Assembly (NCBI RefSeq): GCF_001988955.1
Contig: NZ_CP014263.1
Location: forward strand, 186,001-250,000
Direction of reading: 5' to 3'
Source of the DNA: Spirosoma montaniterrae
GTDB taxonomy: Bacteria; Bacteroidota; Bacteroidia; Cytophagales; Spirosomataceae
DNA length: 64,000 nucleotides
The translations under genes were made by a program, and so were the position numbers. Positions 25,839-34,724 of the stretch are shown piece by piece (within the stretch, counting starts at the first letter, position 1; each line of letters starts with the position of its first letter). The notes beneath the pieces were generated by a model. The model was not told the DNA's origin. It worked only from the letters and a program-made list of their open reading frames with translations, and ran no database searches.

Positions 25839-26233
25839 TGAACCTATTTAGAATTATAGCATCTCGTAAGGAAATCTGTTAATGTATTATGCCGTATGTA
25901 TGGCTGGCGCAAAGGAGACGCAAAGGGTTGCGTCTGTACACGGGACGATCAAATGTAGAGACGCAACCCTTTGCGTCTCCTTTGCGTCAGCCATCATCCC
26001 CTTTGCGTCTCCTTTGCGTCAGCAACACGCCAGAGGTAGTTTAGCTGGATATAAAGTGTTAATAATCAGGTATTTATAATTATGAACTTCTCGTGTTACA
26101 TCCGTGCTATTTTTTGGGAAATCCGTGTTAGCCCCCGCCTGAGAGCTGGCAATACCTTTGTCACCGTAAGGTAATCGCCGAATCACCTGTAAGCAGAAGG
26201 CAGCTAATTTCTCGTTTTTTTACACACATTATC
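25839..26233. other. 395-base intergenic stretch, largely repeat
   Basis: The first third holds a full copy of the GTAGAGACGCAA palindromic element (25901-26023). The rest (26024-26233) is A+T-rich and I see no gene, RNA or clear promoter in it. Short frames here are translations of the repeat and should not be called as genes. Confidence 0.7.
25901..26023. repeat. GAGACGCAA palindromic element, complete copy plus extra half-unit
   Basis: Left arm 25901-25935 and right arm 25959-25993 are reverse complements at 34 of 35 positions (TGGCTGGCGCAAAGGAGACG at the left end). Each arm holds its own hairpin: GAGACGCAA-AGGG-TTGCGTCT and GAGACGCAA-CCCT-TTGCGTCTC. A further CTTTGCGTCTCCTTTGCGTC half-unit follows. 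Same family at 34.7, 36.0, 43.2, 57.5 and 61.6 kb. Confidence 0.95.
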
Positions 26234-26764
26234 ATGAAAGTTGTGAGAGTATCCATCGCTTTTTCGCTCTTGCTGATGGCACTCAGCGGATGCGAAGAAC
26301 GCTTTATCCAGCGACAAGACCTGACGGCACGGGCCGACGGGTTTGTGCCCAACACGCCCCCGGAAGGTCCCGGCGGCTACAAAGACAGTCCGGGAGGGCA
26401 ACCCCTGCCATACCCGACCATTACTAAGCAGACGTTTGTTCCTGAAGATAGTAAGTATGCCCAGCTCAAAACGCTCACCTGGCGGATCGAATGGCCGAAC
26501 TATCCGGGCGGTACCGACCAGAACAAGATTCCGACGGTGTTTACGCTATCGAACGGGGTGCTCAACAGTTTCGACTTCCTCAACAGCCGACCGGCTGCCA
26601 CTACGTATAAGACCAATTTCAATTTGTATCACAACACCAAATTAGAGACGTCTACTACGCTGCTGGACGAAATGCCTCGCGTGTGCTGTTCTGGTGGTCA
26701 AATGGAAGCCACCTGGTTCAACCAAGTCTATTTTTATAATCCGGTTCAGACCATCCAGCATTAG
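26234..26764 (+). CDS. Lipoprotein of unknown function
   Basis: 176 residues with a lipoprotein signal (MKVVRVSIAFSLLLMALSGC, Cys20). A Gly/Pro-rich linker follows (TPPEGPGGYKDSPGG), then a region of beta-strands (LKTLTWRIEWPNYPGG, VFTLSNGVLNSFDF). No family recognised. A GTG-started frame of 60 residues overlaps its stop codon and could be a frameshifted C-terminal part. Confidence 0.6.
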   Translation: MKVVRVSIAFSLLLMALSGCEERFIQRQDLTARADGFVPNTPPEGPGGYKDSPGGQPLPYPTITKQTFVPEDSKYAQLKTLTWRIEWPNYPGGTDQNKIPTVFTLSNGVLNSFDFLNSRPAATTYKTNFNLYHNTKLETSTTLLDEMPRVCCSGGQMEATWFNQVYFYNPVQTIQH

Positions 26765-26946
26765 TGACAGAGAGGCCAGATAAGTTTGAAACCTACTGGG
26801 TAGATAACAGCAACGAGCCTCCGGTGTATCAGCAGGGTGATTTATTCCTCTTCAAGCTGACTGAGCAGCATCTTTACGGCGGCATCCGCATCGTCTCCAT
26901 GACGCCCCGCATTATTGAGGTCTATCTGGCCGTACCGAACATCTGA
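26764..26946 (+). CDS. Small ORF overlapping the lipoprotein gene, possible frameshifted continuation
   Basis: 60 residues from a GTG at 26764 that overlaps the previous TAG by one base. The sequence (PVYQQGDLFLFKLTEQHLYG, GIRIVSMTPRIIEVYLAVPN) has beta-strand character and no signal peptide of its own. Either a coupled small gene or the end of the lipoprotein split by a single-base change; the second is attractive because a cytoplasmic product of this type is unexpected in this cluster. Confidence 0.4.
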   Translation: MTERPDKFETYWVDNSNEPPVYQQGDLFLFKLTEQHLYGGIRIVSMTPRIIEVYLAVPNI

Positions 26947-27059
26947 TTTGGCCTAACCGCCTTCCCACAACGTAGTAATGCCGTATGGCCGGAGCAGGAG
27001 TCTGCTCCGGGTTGGGGAAGCCATATCCTACATTTTCCAAACCAATACACTTAACAATC

Positions 27060-28355
27060 ATGCGTACTTCCTTTGCACACCTCTCTGTAAAAGTCTGTTT
27101 AGCAGGCTTTCTGTTCAACCCCACTCAACTGCTGGCCCAGCAATGGCAAACATCCGGCAATAACCTCTACACGGCGACCAATGTGAAAGTCGGTATCGGC
27201 CTCACCGGACCTGCGCGGAGCTTAGAATCATTTCAATTAGGAGAAAATTACATCCGCGTCACTTCCTATGGCGGTGCATCCCTCTCCAGTCACGCAGCAG
27301 GTCTCGAACTGCGACGAAGTTTAGGGGCAACGTCTAACATCTGGTCCATCAACAACGAAGACCACTTTCGCATCCGGCACAACGGCGACCTGATGTTTGC
27401 CATGTCCCCTGATATGGCCCGGTTGGGCATCAATCTCGACAACCCGGTCGAATTTACCATCTACGGAAAAAACGTGACCAAATCGGGCAATTCTGTGGTG
27501 GACGGTGCCCTGCGCCTGCACTCGCGAGTAGGCGGCAATATCCACATGCTGGCCCTCGATGGCAACCAGATGGAAAGCAGCGACCCGCTGTACCTGAATA
27601 ATGAGTCGGATAAAGACATCCTGCTGGCCAACGGCGGAGGGCGCGTGAAAGTCGGCACCACCGACAACGAAGCTCGGTTCAGCGTAGCGTCGGAGAGCGA
27701 TATGCAGTTGAAACTGATCAATCCCGGTGGCAGTGGAGCGGCCTGGCGGATTGGCGTGGCCAACAGCAACTGGGGGGCCGGTGCCGGTAAGCTGGTGTTC
27801 TCGAAAACGGCCAATTCCAGCGACGCCACAATGGTCATCACGCCCGCCGGGAACGTAGGTATCGGCCTCACAACGCCCTCTAAAACCTTGCATGTAAATG
27901 GTACGACCAGCACGAAAATCCTCGAAATTACGGGCGGTGCTGACTTTGCCGAACACTTCGATATCGAAGCAGACGAAACACTCGTGCCGGGCACGGTGGT
28001 CAGCATCGACCCTAACAAACCGGGGCAACTGCGAGTAGCGCGGCAAGCCTACGACAAAACGGTGGCCGGTATCGTGAGCGGTGCGGGCGACGTACAGCCT
28101 GGTATGCTGATGGGGCAGGCTGGTACGCTCGCCAGCGGGCAACACCCGGTGGCCCTGACGGGACGCGTTTATTGCCGGGTCGATGCGCAGTATGGAGCCA
28201 TCCGCCCCGGCGACCTGCTTACTACATCGCCCACGGCGGGCCATGCCATGAAGGCGTCGGACGGCGGGCGGGCGCAGGGGGCCATCCTCGGCAAAGCCAT
28301 GACGTCGCTGGAAACAGGTACGGGGCTGGTGCTGGTGTTGGTGAGTCTTCAGTAA
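27060..28355 (+). CDS. Secreted fibre-like protein with C-terminal processing-type domain
   Basis: 431 residues from the ATG at 27060, signal peptide MRTSFAHLSVKVCLAGFLFN ... LLAQ. The middle has VGIGLTGPARSLESF and GNVGIGLTTPSKTLHVNGTT motifs, the VGIGTxTPxxxLHVNG pattern seen in tail-fibre-like and collagen-like surface proteins of this phylum. The last ~150 residues (GADFAEHFDI, PGTVVSIDPN, AYDKTVAGIVSGAG, HPVALTGRVYCRVD, IRPGDLLTTSPTAGHAMKA) form a distinct domain I have seen at the ends of such proteins. No type IX sorting tail. Next to a type IX cargo gene 23 bases downstream. Confidence 0.65.
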   Translation: MRTSFAHLSVKVCLAGFLFNPTQLLAQQWQTSGNNLYTATNVKVGIGLTGPARSLESFQLGENYIRVTSYGGASLSSHAAGLELRRSLGATSNIWSINNEDHFRIRHNGDLMFAMSPDMARLGINLDNPVEFTIYGKNVTKSGNSVVDGALRLHSRVGGNIHMLALDGNQMESSDPLYLNNESDKDILLANGGGRVKVGTTDNEARFSVASESDMQLKLINPGGSGAAWRIGVANSNWGAGAGKLVFSKTANSSDATMVITPAGNVGIGLTTPSKTLHVNGTTSTKILEITGGADFAEHFDIEADETLVPGTVVSIDPNKPGQLRVARQAYDKTVAGIVSGAGDVQPGMLMGQAGTLASGQHPVALTGRVYCRVDAQYGAIRPGDLLTTSPTAGHAMKASDGGRAQGAILGKAMTSLETGTGLVLVLVSLQ

Positions 28356-28378
28356 GGTACGTTAACCACACAGCAATT

Positions 28379-30142
28379 ATGAATCCAATCAAACTCTTGC
28401 TCTTCATTCTGCTCTGCCCGGTCGGTGTGCCGGTGCTGGCTCAGAAAATGGTGCCGCATTCGTTTCGGTATCAAGCCGATACGTCGGACCGTGCCACGAC
28501 AGGCCGTGACCAACTCCGGTTTCTGACGCGGGTGACGCAGCCCAACACGACCTTTCTGCGGCTGTATTTTGCCGGTACGCAACTCGGCGAAGGCAGTTAT
28601 CTGGTGCTCGACGGCACCGATGGCACCCGGCAGGAACTCAGAAAACAGGACCTCGAAAACTGGCGGTACAGCTCGGCCTATTTCAACGGCCAATCGGTGA
28701 ATGTATCGTTGTTCACAGCTCCCGGCGACCAAAACATGGTCAGTATCAGTGGTATGAAAGTGAGCGACGAATTGGCACGCTTAGCCAGCAATGACCGTCA
28801 GCCAGCGCAAACGCAGCCGGGTGCGCGGCAGGCGGTTTCTACCCCGGCGAGCCTCACCGAAACCTACTCCCACGCAAAGGCCGTGGGGCGGTTTACTGAC
28901 GGGGTGGAGGCCGCCGGTACGGGCTGGATTGCGCCCAACGGGGCCATCGTGACCCTAAGTGGTGGCTACGATGTGATTGAATTCAACGTACCCCCTTCAG
29001 TTGGAACCACCGTCCAACACCCGGCCCCTCAGGACCAGTACCCGGTAAATTACGGTAATACCGCTGAAGGCACTCATAAGTTTGTCTTTAAAGGAGAGGG
29101 TTGGATCTCGAAAGTGAGTTGGAAAGTTGTGGAGGCACTTCCAAATAACATCACAGGGCTAAGGCCGGGCGAACGCCAACAGGAGTACTTTCGGATTGCC
29201 AAAAACCCAAGCAATTATATCCTTGACAAACTGAAGGACGCGTCGGTCGACCTGTTTCATTATGGAACTTACAATGGCCCTGTTCTGGAAGGCAATTTAA
29301 ATTTCAAAAATCTACAGTTGACGCAAACGTCCCTGCAGAAGCAGAACAACTCCCTGGACTATGACCTCCCCTACGCAAGTGACGACCGTGACCTGTTCGT
29401 GGTGTATTCCACGAATTACCTGGCCTATGGTGCTCCTATTGCTTACGAGGGTTCCAACGTAGCCATCGGTGTACACGACCGCAGCAACGAGGGAAAAAAT
29501 CCCGCCGTTGGCCCTGGTTTTCAGAGCGACAGTTTTCGGAATGGCCTCGCCCGGTTCTTTTCCGACAAATCAGCTTATGTGGACCTTGAAGGTCTATATG
29601 ACCAGCCTACGGGCGAGATTCACAGGCCCTACCTCACGGTGCAGCAGGCGGCTCAACACACACCCGACGATTATACAGTGTATATCGCCAAGGGTACGTA
29701 TCCGGGGGCGGTCACGTTCAACCAGCCCCTAACGCTACGGGCACCGGTCGGTAAGGTCGTCATCGGTTCGGCGAATGGCAGGGGTCGGCGGGCGGCTGAA
29801 TCATCCGTTGCCCGAAACGTAGCGATGGCTGAAAGCATGGGCAACCAGTCGCGGCTCGAAAACCCGGAAATGATTGCGCGGGTGCGGGCGTATCCGAATC
29901 CGTTCCGCGAGCAGACCGAAATAAAATACCCGTTTGCGGAGGGAGGCCCCGTTTCGGTGAACATACTCAATACGGCGGGTGTATCCGTCGCAACGTTCAA
30001 CCTCAGCAACGTAGCAACAGACTCGAATGGCGTACAATGGAACGGTACTGACCAACGTGGAATGCCAGTACCCGCCGGGTTGTATATCATTAACGTGAAC
30101 AACGGTCGTCAGACGTTCACGACCAAGGTACTTAAACAGTGA
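28379..30142 (+). CDS. Secreted protein with type IX sorting domain (type A)
   Basis: 587 residues from the ATG at 28379 (signal MNPIKLLLFILLCPVGVPVL). The last ~85 residues are a type A sorting domain: VRAYPNPFREQTEIKYPF, VSVNILNTAGVSVATFNLSN, GLYIINVNNGRQTFTTKVLK. The main part begins with a strand-rich domain (TFLRLYFAGTQLGEGSYLVL) and is not a recognised enzyme. It would be exported by Sec, moved across the outer membrane by the type IX machinery and anchored or released. The genes on both sides are on the same strand with gaps of 23 and 34 bases, so one transcript is likely. Confidence 0.85.
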   Translation: MNPIKLLLFILLCPVGVPVLAQKMVPHSFRYQADTSDRATTGRDQLRFLTRVTQPNTTFLRLYFAGTQLGEGSYLVLDGTDGTRQELRKQDLENWRYSSAYFNGQSVNVSLFTAPGDQNMVSISGMKVSDELARLASNDRQPAQTQPGARQAVSTPASLTETYSHAKAVGRFTDGVEAAGTGWIAPNGAIVTLSGGYDVIEFNVPPSVGTTVQHPAPQDQYPVNYGNTAEGTHKFVFKGEGWISKVSWKVVEALPNNITGLRPGERQQEYFRIAKNPSNYILDKLKDASVDLFHYGTYNGPVLEGNLNFKNLQLTQTSLQKQNNSLDYDLPYASDDRDLFVVYSTNYLAYGAPIAYEGSNVAIGVHDRSNEGKNPAVGPGFQSDSFRNGLARFFSDKSAYVDLEGLYDQPTGEIHRPYLTVQQAAQHTPDDYTVYIAKGTYPGAVTFNQPLTLRAPVGKVVIGSANGRGRRAAESSVARNVAMAESMGNQSRLENPEMIARVRAYPNPFREQTEIKYPFAEGGPVSVNILNTAGVSVATFNLSNVATDSNGVQWNGTDQRGMPVPAGLYIINVNNGRQTFTTKVLKQ

Positions 30143-30176
30143 ACTTTCCTCTTACTCTTTACAAAACAAAAAAATC

Positions 30177-30725
30177 ATGAAGAATTTAGTTGCAGTAGCT
30201 ATTTTGGGTGTCGCGCTGACGGGCGTGGCGTTTGCTCAGGCTCCGTCGAAAAAAGTGGTGGGAAACAACGACAGGACGCGGGTGGCGGTGGTCGAATTTA
30301 CGCCCGGCCCGAAGGCGTCGGGCATGTCGGCAGAGGCTAAGCGGCAGCTTCAGGCCAGCATTGCGTTCCGGCTTATGAAAACCAACCAGTTTGACATTTA
30401 CGATGTACGGCACACGAGGGAAGCGTCGCAGGCCGACCTGGAAGCGGTGAACGGTGCTTCGACAGCCGCTGCGGTGCGCGTTGGCAAGCAGCTTCAGGTC
30501 AGGTACGTGCTGACGGGGACAGTCGATGAATACAATACGCAAGGTTCCGCCACGCTCAAAACCCGGCTCGTGGAGGTGGCTACCGGCAAGGTCAAATACG
30601 CCGACGAGCTATCGCACCAAAGCACGAAAGAGATGCGCACGGGTGGAGATGTTGAAATGAAGACGAACGTACTGCTCCCCATAACGCTAAAGCTGGCTGA
30701 TACGCTCGCGGCAGAGGAGCTTTGA
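30177..30725 (+). CDS. CsgG/LpoB-like periplasmic protein
   Basis: 182 residues, signal MKNLVAVAILGVALTGVAFA. RVAVVEFTPGPKASGMSAEA, the LQASIAFRLMKTNQFDIYD segment, and VRYVLTGTVDEYNTQ are the pattern of the CsgG-type alpha/beta fold shared by CsgG, LpoB and relatives. No lipobox cysteine, so it is probably soluble in the periplasm rather than an outer-membrane pore. It follows the type IX cargo gene by 34 bases, hinting at a role in surface assembly; that is inferred. Confidence 0.7.
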   Translation: MKNLVAVAILGVALTGVAFAQAPSKKVVGNNDRTRVAVVEFTPGPKASGMSAEAKRQLQASIAFRLMKTNQFDIYDVRHTREASQADLEAVNGASTAAAVRVGKQLQVRYVLTGTVDEYNTQGSATLKTRLVEVATGKVKYADELSHQSTKEMRTGGDVEMKTNVLLPITLKLADTLAAEEL

Positions 30726-30749
30726 TGCTAATCACAAAACCCTATCCCG

Positions 30750-31205
30750 ATGAATGTCGAAATCAGAAAATTGATGCCCGATGACGTAGCGTCGTTTATG
30801 GAACTCATTCATCTGTTCCGCGACGTTCTCGAAACCGATAAAGTAACGAGTGCCCGGCCCGAACACCTACAACGTCTGTTGGCCCGCCCCGATTTTCTTG
30901 TTTTTGGGGCGTGGTCCGACAAGCAGGTCGTTGGTGGGCTAACGGCCTACGTACTAACGCAGTATTATTCGGAAAAGCCAGTGGTTTATCTGTATGATAT
31001 TGCCGTTAGCGAACCGTTTCAGCGGAAGGGAATTGCTACGGAGTTACTGACGAAGTTGACTCAATACTGCCGTAGTCTGGGTGTGGAGGAAGTATTTGTA
31101 CAAGCCTATCAGGAAGACACAGAGGCCGTTAGCTTTTACCGGGCAACGGGCGGTGCTGCCATGTCGGTCATTCATTTTACGTATCCACTGCATGAACATA
31201 TATAA
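30750..31205 (+). CDS. GNAT acetyltransferase, AAC(3)-I-like
   Basis: 151 residues. Acetyl-CoA site VSEPFQRKGIATELLTKL (Q/RxxGxA pattern) with strands VVYLYDIAVSEP before it and EVFVQAYQEDTEAVSFYRAT after. The overall pattern (GLTAYVLTQY ... YLYDIAV ... QAYQEDTEAVSFYRATGG) resembles aminoglycoside 3-N-acetyltransferases of class I. This does not show resistance; many chromosomal relatives have unknown substrates. It is 24 bases after the CsgG-like gene. Confidence 0.8.
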   Translation: MNVEIRKLMPDDVASFMELIHLFRDVLETDKVTSARPEHLQRLLARPDFLVFGAWSDKQVVGGLTAYVLTQYYSEKPVVYLYDIAVSEPFQRKGIATELLTKLTQYCRSLGVEEVFVQAYQEDTEAVSFYRATGGAAMSVIHFTYPLHEHI

Positions 31206-31280
31206 CTTCTCGTATTTTAAAGACGAACGCACAGCATAAGCCTGGTGAAAGCAGAGATATGCCTGTTCGGCCCTGGAAAA

Positions 31281-32171
31281 CTAAGCCGTAATCGACAGTA
31301 GCGTCAGCCACGCTTCCTGAACGTTGTTTTCGGCCAGCAACTGTTTAGCGCGAAGGTGCAGCAGGTCAGGGAGGTACTGACAACCCGTGCGGGCTTCGTC
31401 GAACAACTCGTTCAGCACACCCGATGCACGGTAGGCGGCTACGTCGTCGGCGGTGGGGAGTGTCCTGATGCTGCCGAGCTTACCGAGGTCGTTGCCGGTC
31501 AGAATGTTGCTTTGGCGGACGTTGGCGGGCAGGGCATCGACGCCTGCGCCCATCTGCGGGCGACCTACTTCAAACAGGGCGTCGTGGCTGGCCCGCACGT
31601 ACCAGTCGCCCCCAAGCCGCCCAACCAAATCGAGCCTGTGCGGGTCGATGGTGCCTTTCTCCGTTAAAATGGCGGGATTGACGTGCGCCAGTATCACCTC
31701 ACAGATGACGAGCGTTCCGGCACCGGGGCCGTCGCCTACCGGCAGCAACTGCCTCACCCGGCACTCGAACGACACGAGTGCTTCGGCCACGCGGGGCGGC
31801 TTCACGCGCTCAGAAGGCAGTTCGGTAAATCCGGCTTTGGTAAACTCGCTCACGTGCCGGTCGAATTCCGCGCTCGCCAGCGACGTTTGCTCTACCATTG
31901 CATGACTGACCACGTTGATAACCACTTCGGGTACTTCTTCGACGTTGAGCAACGAATGCTTCTTATGACCGTGCCGATTGCGGGTGGGCGAAAACACCAG
32001 AATCGGCGGGTTGAACCCGAACATATTAAAAAAACTGTACGGAGCCAGATTAACGTGTCCTTCCTGGCTAACGGTACTGACGAAGGCAATGGGCCGGGGA
32101 GCTACGGTACTGTTGAGCAGCCGATAAAATTCCTGCGGTTGTAAGTCGGCGGGGTCGATGGTTTGTGTCAT
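31281..32171 (-). CDS. Flavin reductase-like (FMN-binding split-barrel) protein, last gene of tyrosine operon
   Basis: 296 residues from the ATG at 32171 (MTQTIDPADLQPQEFYRLLN). The flavin reductase-like domain fills the first ~200 residues: STVAPRPIAFVSTVSQEGHV, NLAPYSFFNMFGFNPP, LVICEVILAHVNP. The C-terminal ~80 residues are an extension typical of this subgroup. It is 32 bases after fahA on the same strand, so it is part of the aromatic catabolic operon; whether it reduces flavin for an oxygenase or has another role is not known. Confidence 0.82.
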   Translation of the reverse strand: MTQTIDPADLQPQEFYRLLNSTVAPRPIAFVSTVSQEGHVNLAPYSFFNMFGFNPPILVFSPTRNRHGHKKHSLLNVEEVPEVVINVVSHAMVEQTSLASAEFDRHVSEFTKAGFTELPSERVKPPRVAEALVSFECRVRQLLPVGDGPGAGTLVICEVILAHVNPAILTEKGTIDPHRLDLVGRLGGDWYVRASHDALFEVGRPQMGAGVDALPANVRQSNILTGNDLGKLGSIRTLPTADDVAAYRASGVLNELFDEARTGCQYLPDLLHLRAKQLLAENNVQEAWLTLLSITA

Positions 32172-32203
32172 TACATTAGTTGGTGGATACAGCGAAAAAT
32201 GCA

Positions 32204-33415
32204 CTATTGGATAGCCTGTGGGTGTTTAGCAGGTCGAAACACAGGCAAAATACTACCTGTCACTTCGTCGAGGTCAATCCGAACCCCGTTTTTATTTCCC
32301 CAGCCGCGCAGCGTCACAGTGTCGCCGTCCTGCAAAAACGTGCGTTGTGAACCATCGGAGAGCCTGAGCGGGCGGTTGCCGTTCCAGCTTAGTTCAAGCA
32401 GCGAACCATAGCCGCCGGGGTCAGGGCCGGAGATAGTGCCGGTTGCCAGCACGTCGCCGATGTTCAGGTTGCAGCCGTTGACGGTATGGTGCGCCACCAT
32501 CTGCGCGAAACTCCAATACAGATGCCGGGTATTGGTACGACTGATTATCATTTCATCACCGTCCAATGGCCGGAGAGCTACTTCTACCTGTAAATCAAAA
32601 TGCCCGTCGCGGGCGGTTTGCAGGTAGGGTAGGGGCGTTGGCTCCTGCACGGGGCCAGCCACCCGAAACGGCTCCAGATCGATCAGCGGCACCACCCACG
32701 CCGACAAACTCGACCCGAAGTTTTTACCCAGAAACGGACCCAGCGGCTGATATTCCCACCGCTGAATGTCGCGTGCCGACCAGTCGTTGAACAGGGTAAT
32801 GCCAAAAATATAGTCTTCAGCTTCGGCAATCGGCACCGGCTCGCCCAGCGGGTTGCTTTTGCCAATAATCAACCCTACTTCCAGTTCGAAATCAAGAGCC
32901 TGAGATGGTCCGAAAACGGGTTGCCCATCAACCCCCGACATCTGCCCCGACGGTCGGCGTATGGGTGTGCCGGATACGACGATGCTCGATGCACGACCAT
33001 GATACGCCACAGGCAAATGCCGATAGTTGGGCAGCAGCGGTTCGCCGTTGGGCCGGAACATGCGGCCTACGTTTTCGGCGTGGTAGATACCCGCGTAAAA
33101 ATCAGTGTAATCGCCGATGCGAACCGGCAGGTGCAGCCGCGCCCGGTCTTCGTGAATTAGCACCTGCGCCCGAACGTCGTTCAGGGCCGACTCATCGTCG
33201 CTAAGCAGGTGCCGGATTCGTTCGCCCACGGCCTGCCAGATGGGTTTGCCCAACGCAATAAATTGGTTGAGTGCGGGCCGGGCAAATACTGCCGGGTCGA
33301 AACCGAGGTCTTTGAAAAACCCTAATAGCCCTACAATTTCCAGATCAAGAATCTGCTGACCGTGTTTATAGCCCACGCGCGGGCTGCCGATGTCGTAACT
33401 AAAAATGCCGTACAT
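32204..33415 (-). CDS. fahA: Fumarylacetoacetase
   Basis: 403 residues. Hydrolyses fumarylacetoacetate to fumarate and acetoacetate, the last step of tyrosine breakdown. Motifs: DYTDFYAGIYHAENVGRMFR (metal and catalytic Asp/His region), LPVAYHGRASSIVVSGTPI, DFELEVGLIIGKSN, LFNDWSARDIQRWEY, and SGPDPGGYGSLLEL near the end. Starts one base after the marR stop, so the two are tightly coupled. No maleylacetoacetate isomerase gene is in the window; it must be elsewhere or the step is carried out otherwise. Confidence 0.96.
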   Translation of the reverse strand: MYGIFSYDIGSPRVGYKHGQQILDLEIVGLLGFFKDLGFDPAVFARPALNQFIALGKPIWQAVGERIRHLLSDDESALNDVRAQVLIHEDRARLHLPVRIGDYTDFYAGIYHAENVGRMFRPNGEPLLPNYRHLPVAYHGRASSIVVSGTPIRRPSGQMSGVDGQPVFGPSQALDFELEVGLIIGKSNPLGEPVPIAEAEDYIFGITLFNDWSARDIQRWEYQPLGPFLGKNFGSSLSAWVVPLIDLEPFRVAGPVQEPTPLPYLQTARDGHFDLQVEVALRPLDGDEMIISRTNTRHLYWSFAQMVAHHTVNGCNLNIGDVLATGTISGPDPGGYGSLLELSWNGNRPLRLSDGSQRTFLQDGDTVTLRGWGNKNGVRIDLDEVTGSILPVFRPAKHPQAIQ

Positions 33416-33853
33416 TCACTCGCTAAAATTCTGATAAATCTGATCCATGATGCGTACAAAGTGCTGGTAATCATCGTCGCTTAGATCGCCCCAGCCTTTG
33501 CGCCGAATAGCCGATACCACGGGCAGCACCTCACTATATTTAGCCTCGCCCGCTTCGGTCAGATACACCGAAAACTTGCGCCGGTCGTCTTCGGCCATGC
33601 GCCGTTCGGTCAGGCCCTTCTGACTCAGCAGGTCGATGATGCGCGTTACCGTCGGCGCGTCTTTGGTGGTCATCTCGGCCAGCATATTCTGGCTGATACC
33701 GGGATTCCGGTAGAGGTGGTCGATTAATACCCACTGATCGACGGTCAGGTCGAAACCAGCGTCGTTAAACTGTTTTTGCAGGGCATTTCGAATTTTCTTG
33801 ATTGTGGTGTCAATCTTGAAAAAGTAGGCACGTTTGTCGGAGGGGTGCGTCAT
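33416..33853 (-). CDS. MarR-family regulator in the tyrosine operon
   Basis: 145 residues from the ATG at 33853. Winged helix with FDLTVDQWVLIDHLYRNPG, SQNMLAEMTTKDAPTVTRII (recognition helix) and the wing KGLTERRMAEDDRRKFSVYL. It lies inside the aromatic catabolic operon, between phhA and fahA, so control of that operon by an intermediate such as homogentisate is a fair inference. Direct repeats upstream of hmgA are a candidate operator. Confidence 0.88.
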   Translation of the reverse strand: MTHPSDKRAYFFKIDTTIKKIRNALQKQFNDAGFDLTVDQWVLIDHLYRNPGISQNMLAEMTTKDAPTVTRIIDLLSQKGLTERRMAEDDRRKFSVYLTEAGEAKYSEVLPVVSAIRRKGWGDLSDDDYQHFVRIMDQIYQNFSE

Positions 33854-33868
33854 TTCTGAGAACAGTAG

Positions 33869-33989
33869 GCAGCCAGCAGCCAACAGTGTTTGGCTATGAC
33901 TGAAATATTTTCAGCAAAGTAAGCATACAGAGCGGCACTTCAACGGTTACCTGTTAGCACTTAGATGTTCACTGTTGGTTGCTGGCTGT
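33869..33989. repeat. Inverted repeat between marR and phhA (AACAGCCAACAG type)
   Basis: Arms 33869-33888 (GCAGCCAGCAGCCAACAGTG) and 33970-33989, 18 of 20 matching. The right arm is inside the last codons of phhA and gives it a NSQQPTVNI tail. A related repeat ends rnpA. Confidence 0.8.
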
Positions 33990-34713
33990 TCACTGCTAAC
34001 TGTCTTTCAAGCGTTTCCTCAATTTCCGGGATGGAATGGAAGAGTTGTTCAAACGAGTCGATGACAAAATATCGCTCCTGAAAACGGTCGATGATGTACG
34101 GCGTTTGGAGCAGCGTTGCCACGTCATACGGGTGCCGCTTCGGCACGTCGCTTTCCAGACTATACACCGTCTCACCCGGCGACGACAGAATGCCCCCGCC
34201 ATAAATCCGCAGCCCCTCCGGTTCCCGAATCAGCCCGAACTCGACCGTGTACCAGTACAGCCGCGAAATCATGTCGATGGCGTCGGGGTTTTCAACGTGT
34301 CCGAGTGCGATACGGCTCAATTCCTGCAAGAAATCGCAGAAATGCTGATTCGTCAGTACCGGCACATGGCCGAAGGTGTCGTGAAACATATCGGGTTCGG
34401 GCAGGTAATCGAGCTGATCGCGGGTGCGGAGCCAGGTCGTGGCCGGAAACTTGCGGTCAGCCATCAGCTCGAAGAAATCGCGATTGGGAATCAGGCCCGG
34501 CACGGCCACCACCTGCCAGCCCGTAATGGGTTGCAAGCGCGGATTCAGCATATTCTCGAAATCGGGAATACGCACGTCCGGGAATCCCGACGCCAGAATC
34601 CCGTCCATGTATGTCTGACTCGCCCGCCCCGGCAGCAGTTCCATCTGCCGCTCGTAGAGCGTCCGCCAAACCGCCTGATCGTCGGCTGTGTATTTAGAAT
34701 AGTTTTGGATCAT
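33961..34713 (-). CDS. phhA: Phenylalanine 4-hydroxylase
   Basis: 250 residues from the ATG at 34713. Converts phenylalanine to tyrosine with O2 and a pterin. Iron ligands His111 and His116 in FHDTFGHVPVLT and Glu158 in YWYTVEFGL are all present. The C-terminal tail NSQQPTVNI is coded by the local repeat and not part of the family core. Start: an in-frame ATG at 34815 overlaps the hpd stop (ATGA) and would add 34 residues read from the palindromic element; MIQNYSKYT is the normal family start and is preferred. Confidence 0.95.
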   Translation of the reverse strand: MIQNYSKYTADDQAVWRTLYERQMELLPGRASQTYMDGILASGFPDVRIPDFENMLNPRLQPITGWQVVAVPGLIPNRDFFELMADRKFPATTWLRTRDQLDYLPEPDMFHDTFGHVPVLTNQHFCDFLQELSRIALGHVENPDAIDMISRLYWYTVEFGLIREPEGLRIYGGGILSSPGETVYSLESDVPKRHPYDVATLLQTPYIIDRFQERYFVIDSFEQLFHSIPEIEETLERQLAVNSQQPTVNI

Positions 34714-34724
34714 GGTATGTATTT

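Noticed and set aside
25882..26079. 65-codon frame on the plus strand starting in MYYAVCMAGAKETQRVASVH
   Set aside because: It is the translation of the palindromic element at 25901-26023 with no ribosome-binding site or partner; kept as repeat only.
30750..31205. Aminoglycoside resistance gene
   Set aside because: Similarity in pattern to AAC(3)-I does not show substrate; annotated only as AAC(3)-I-like acetyltransferase.
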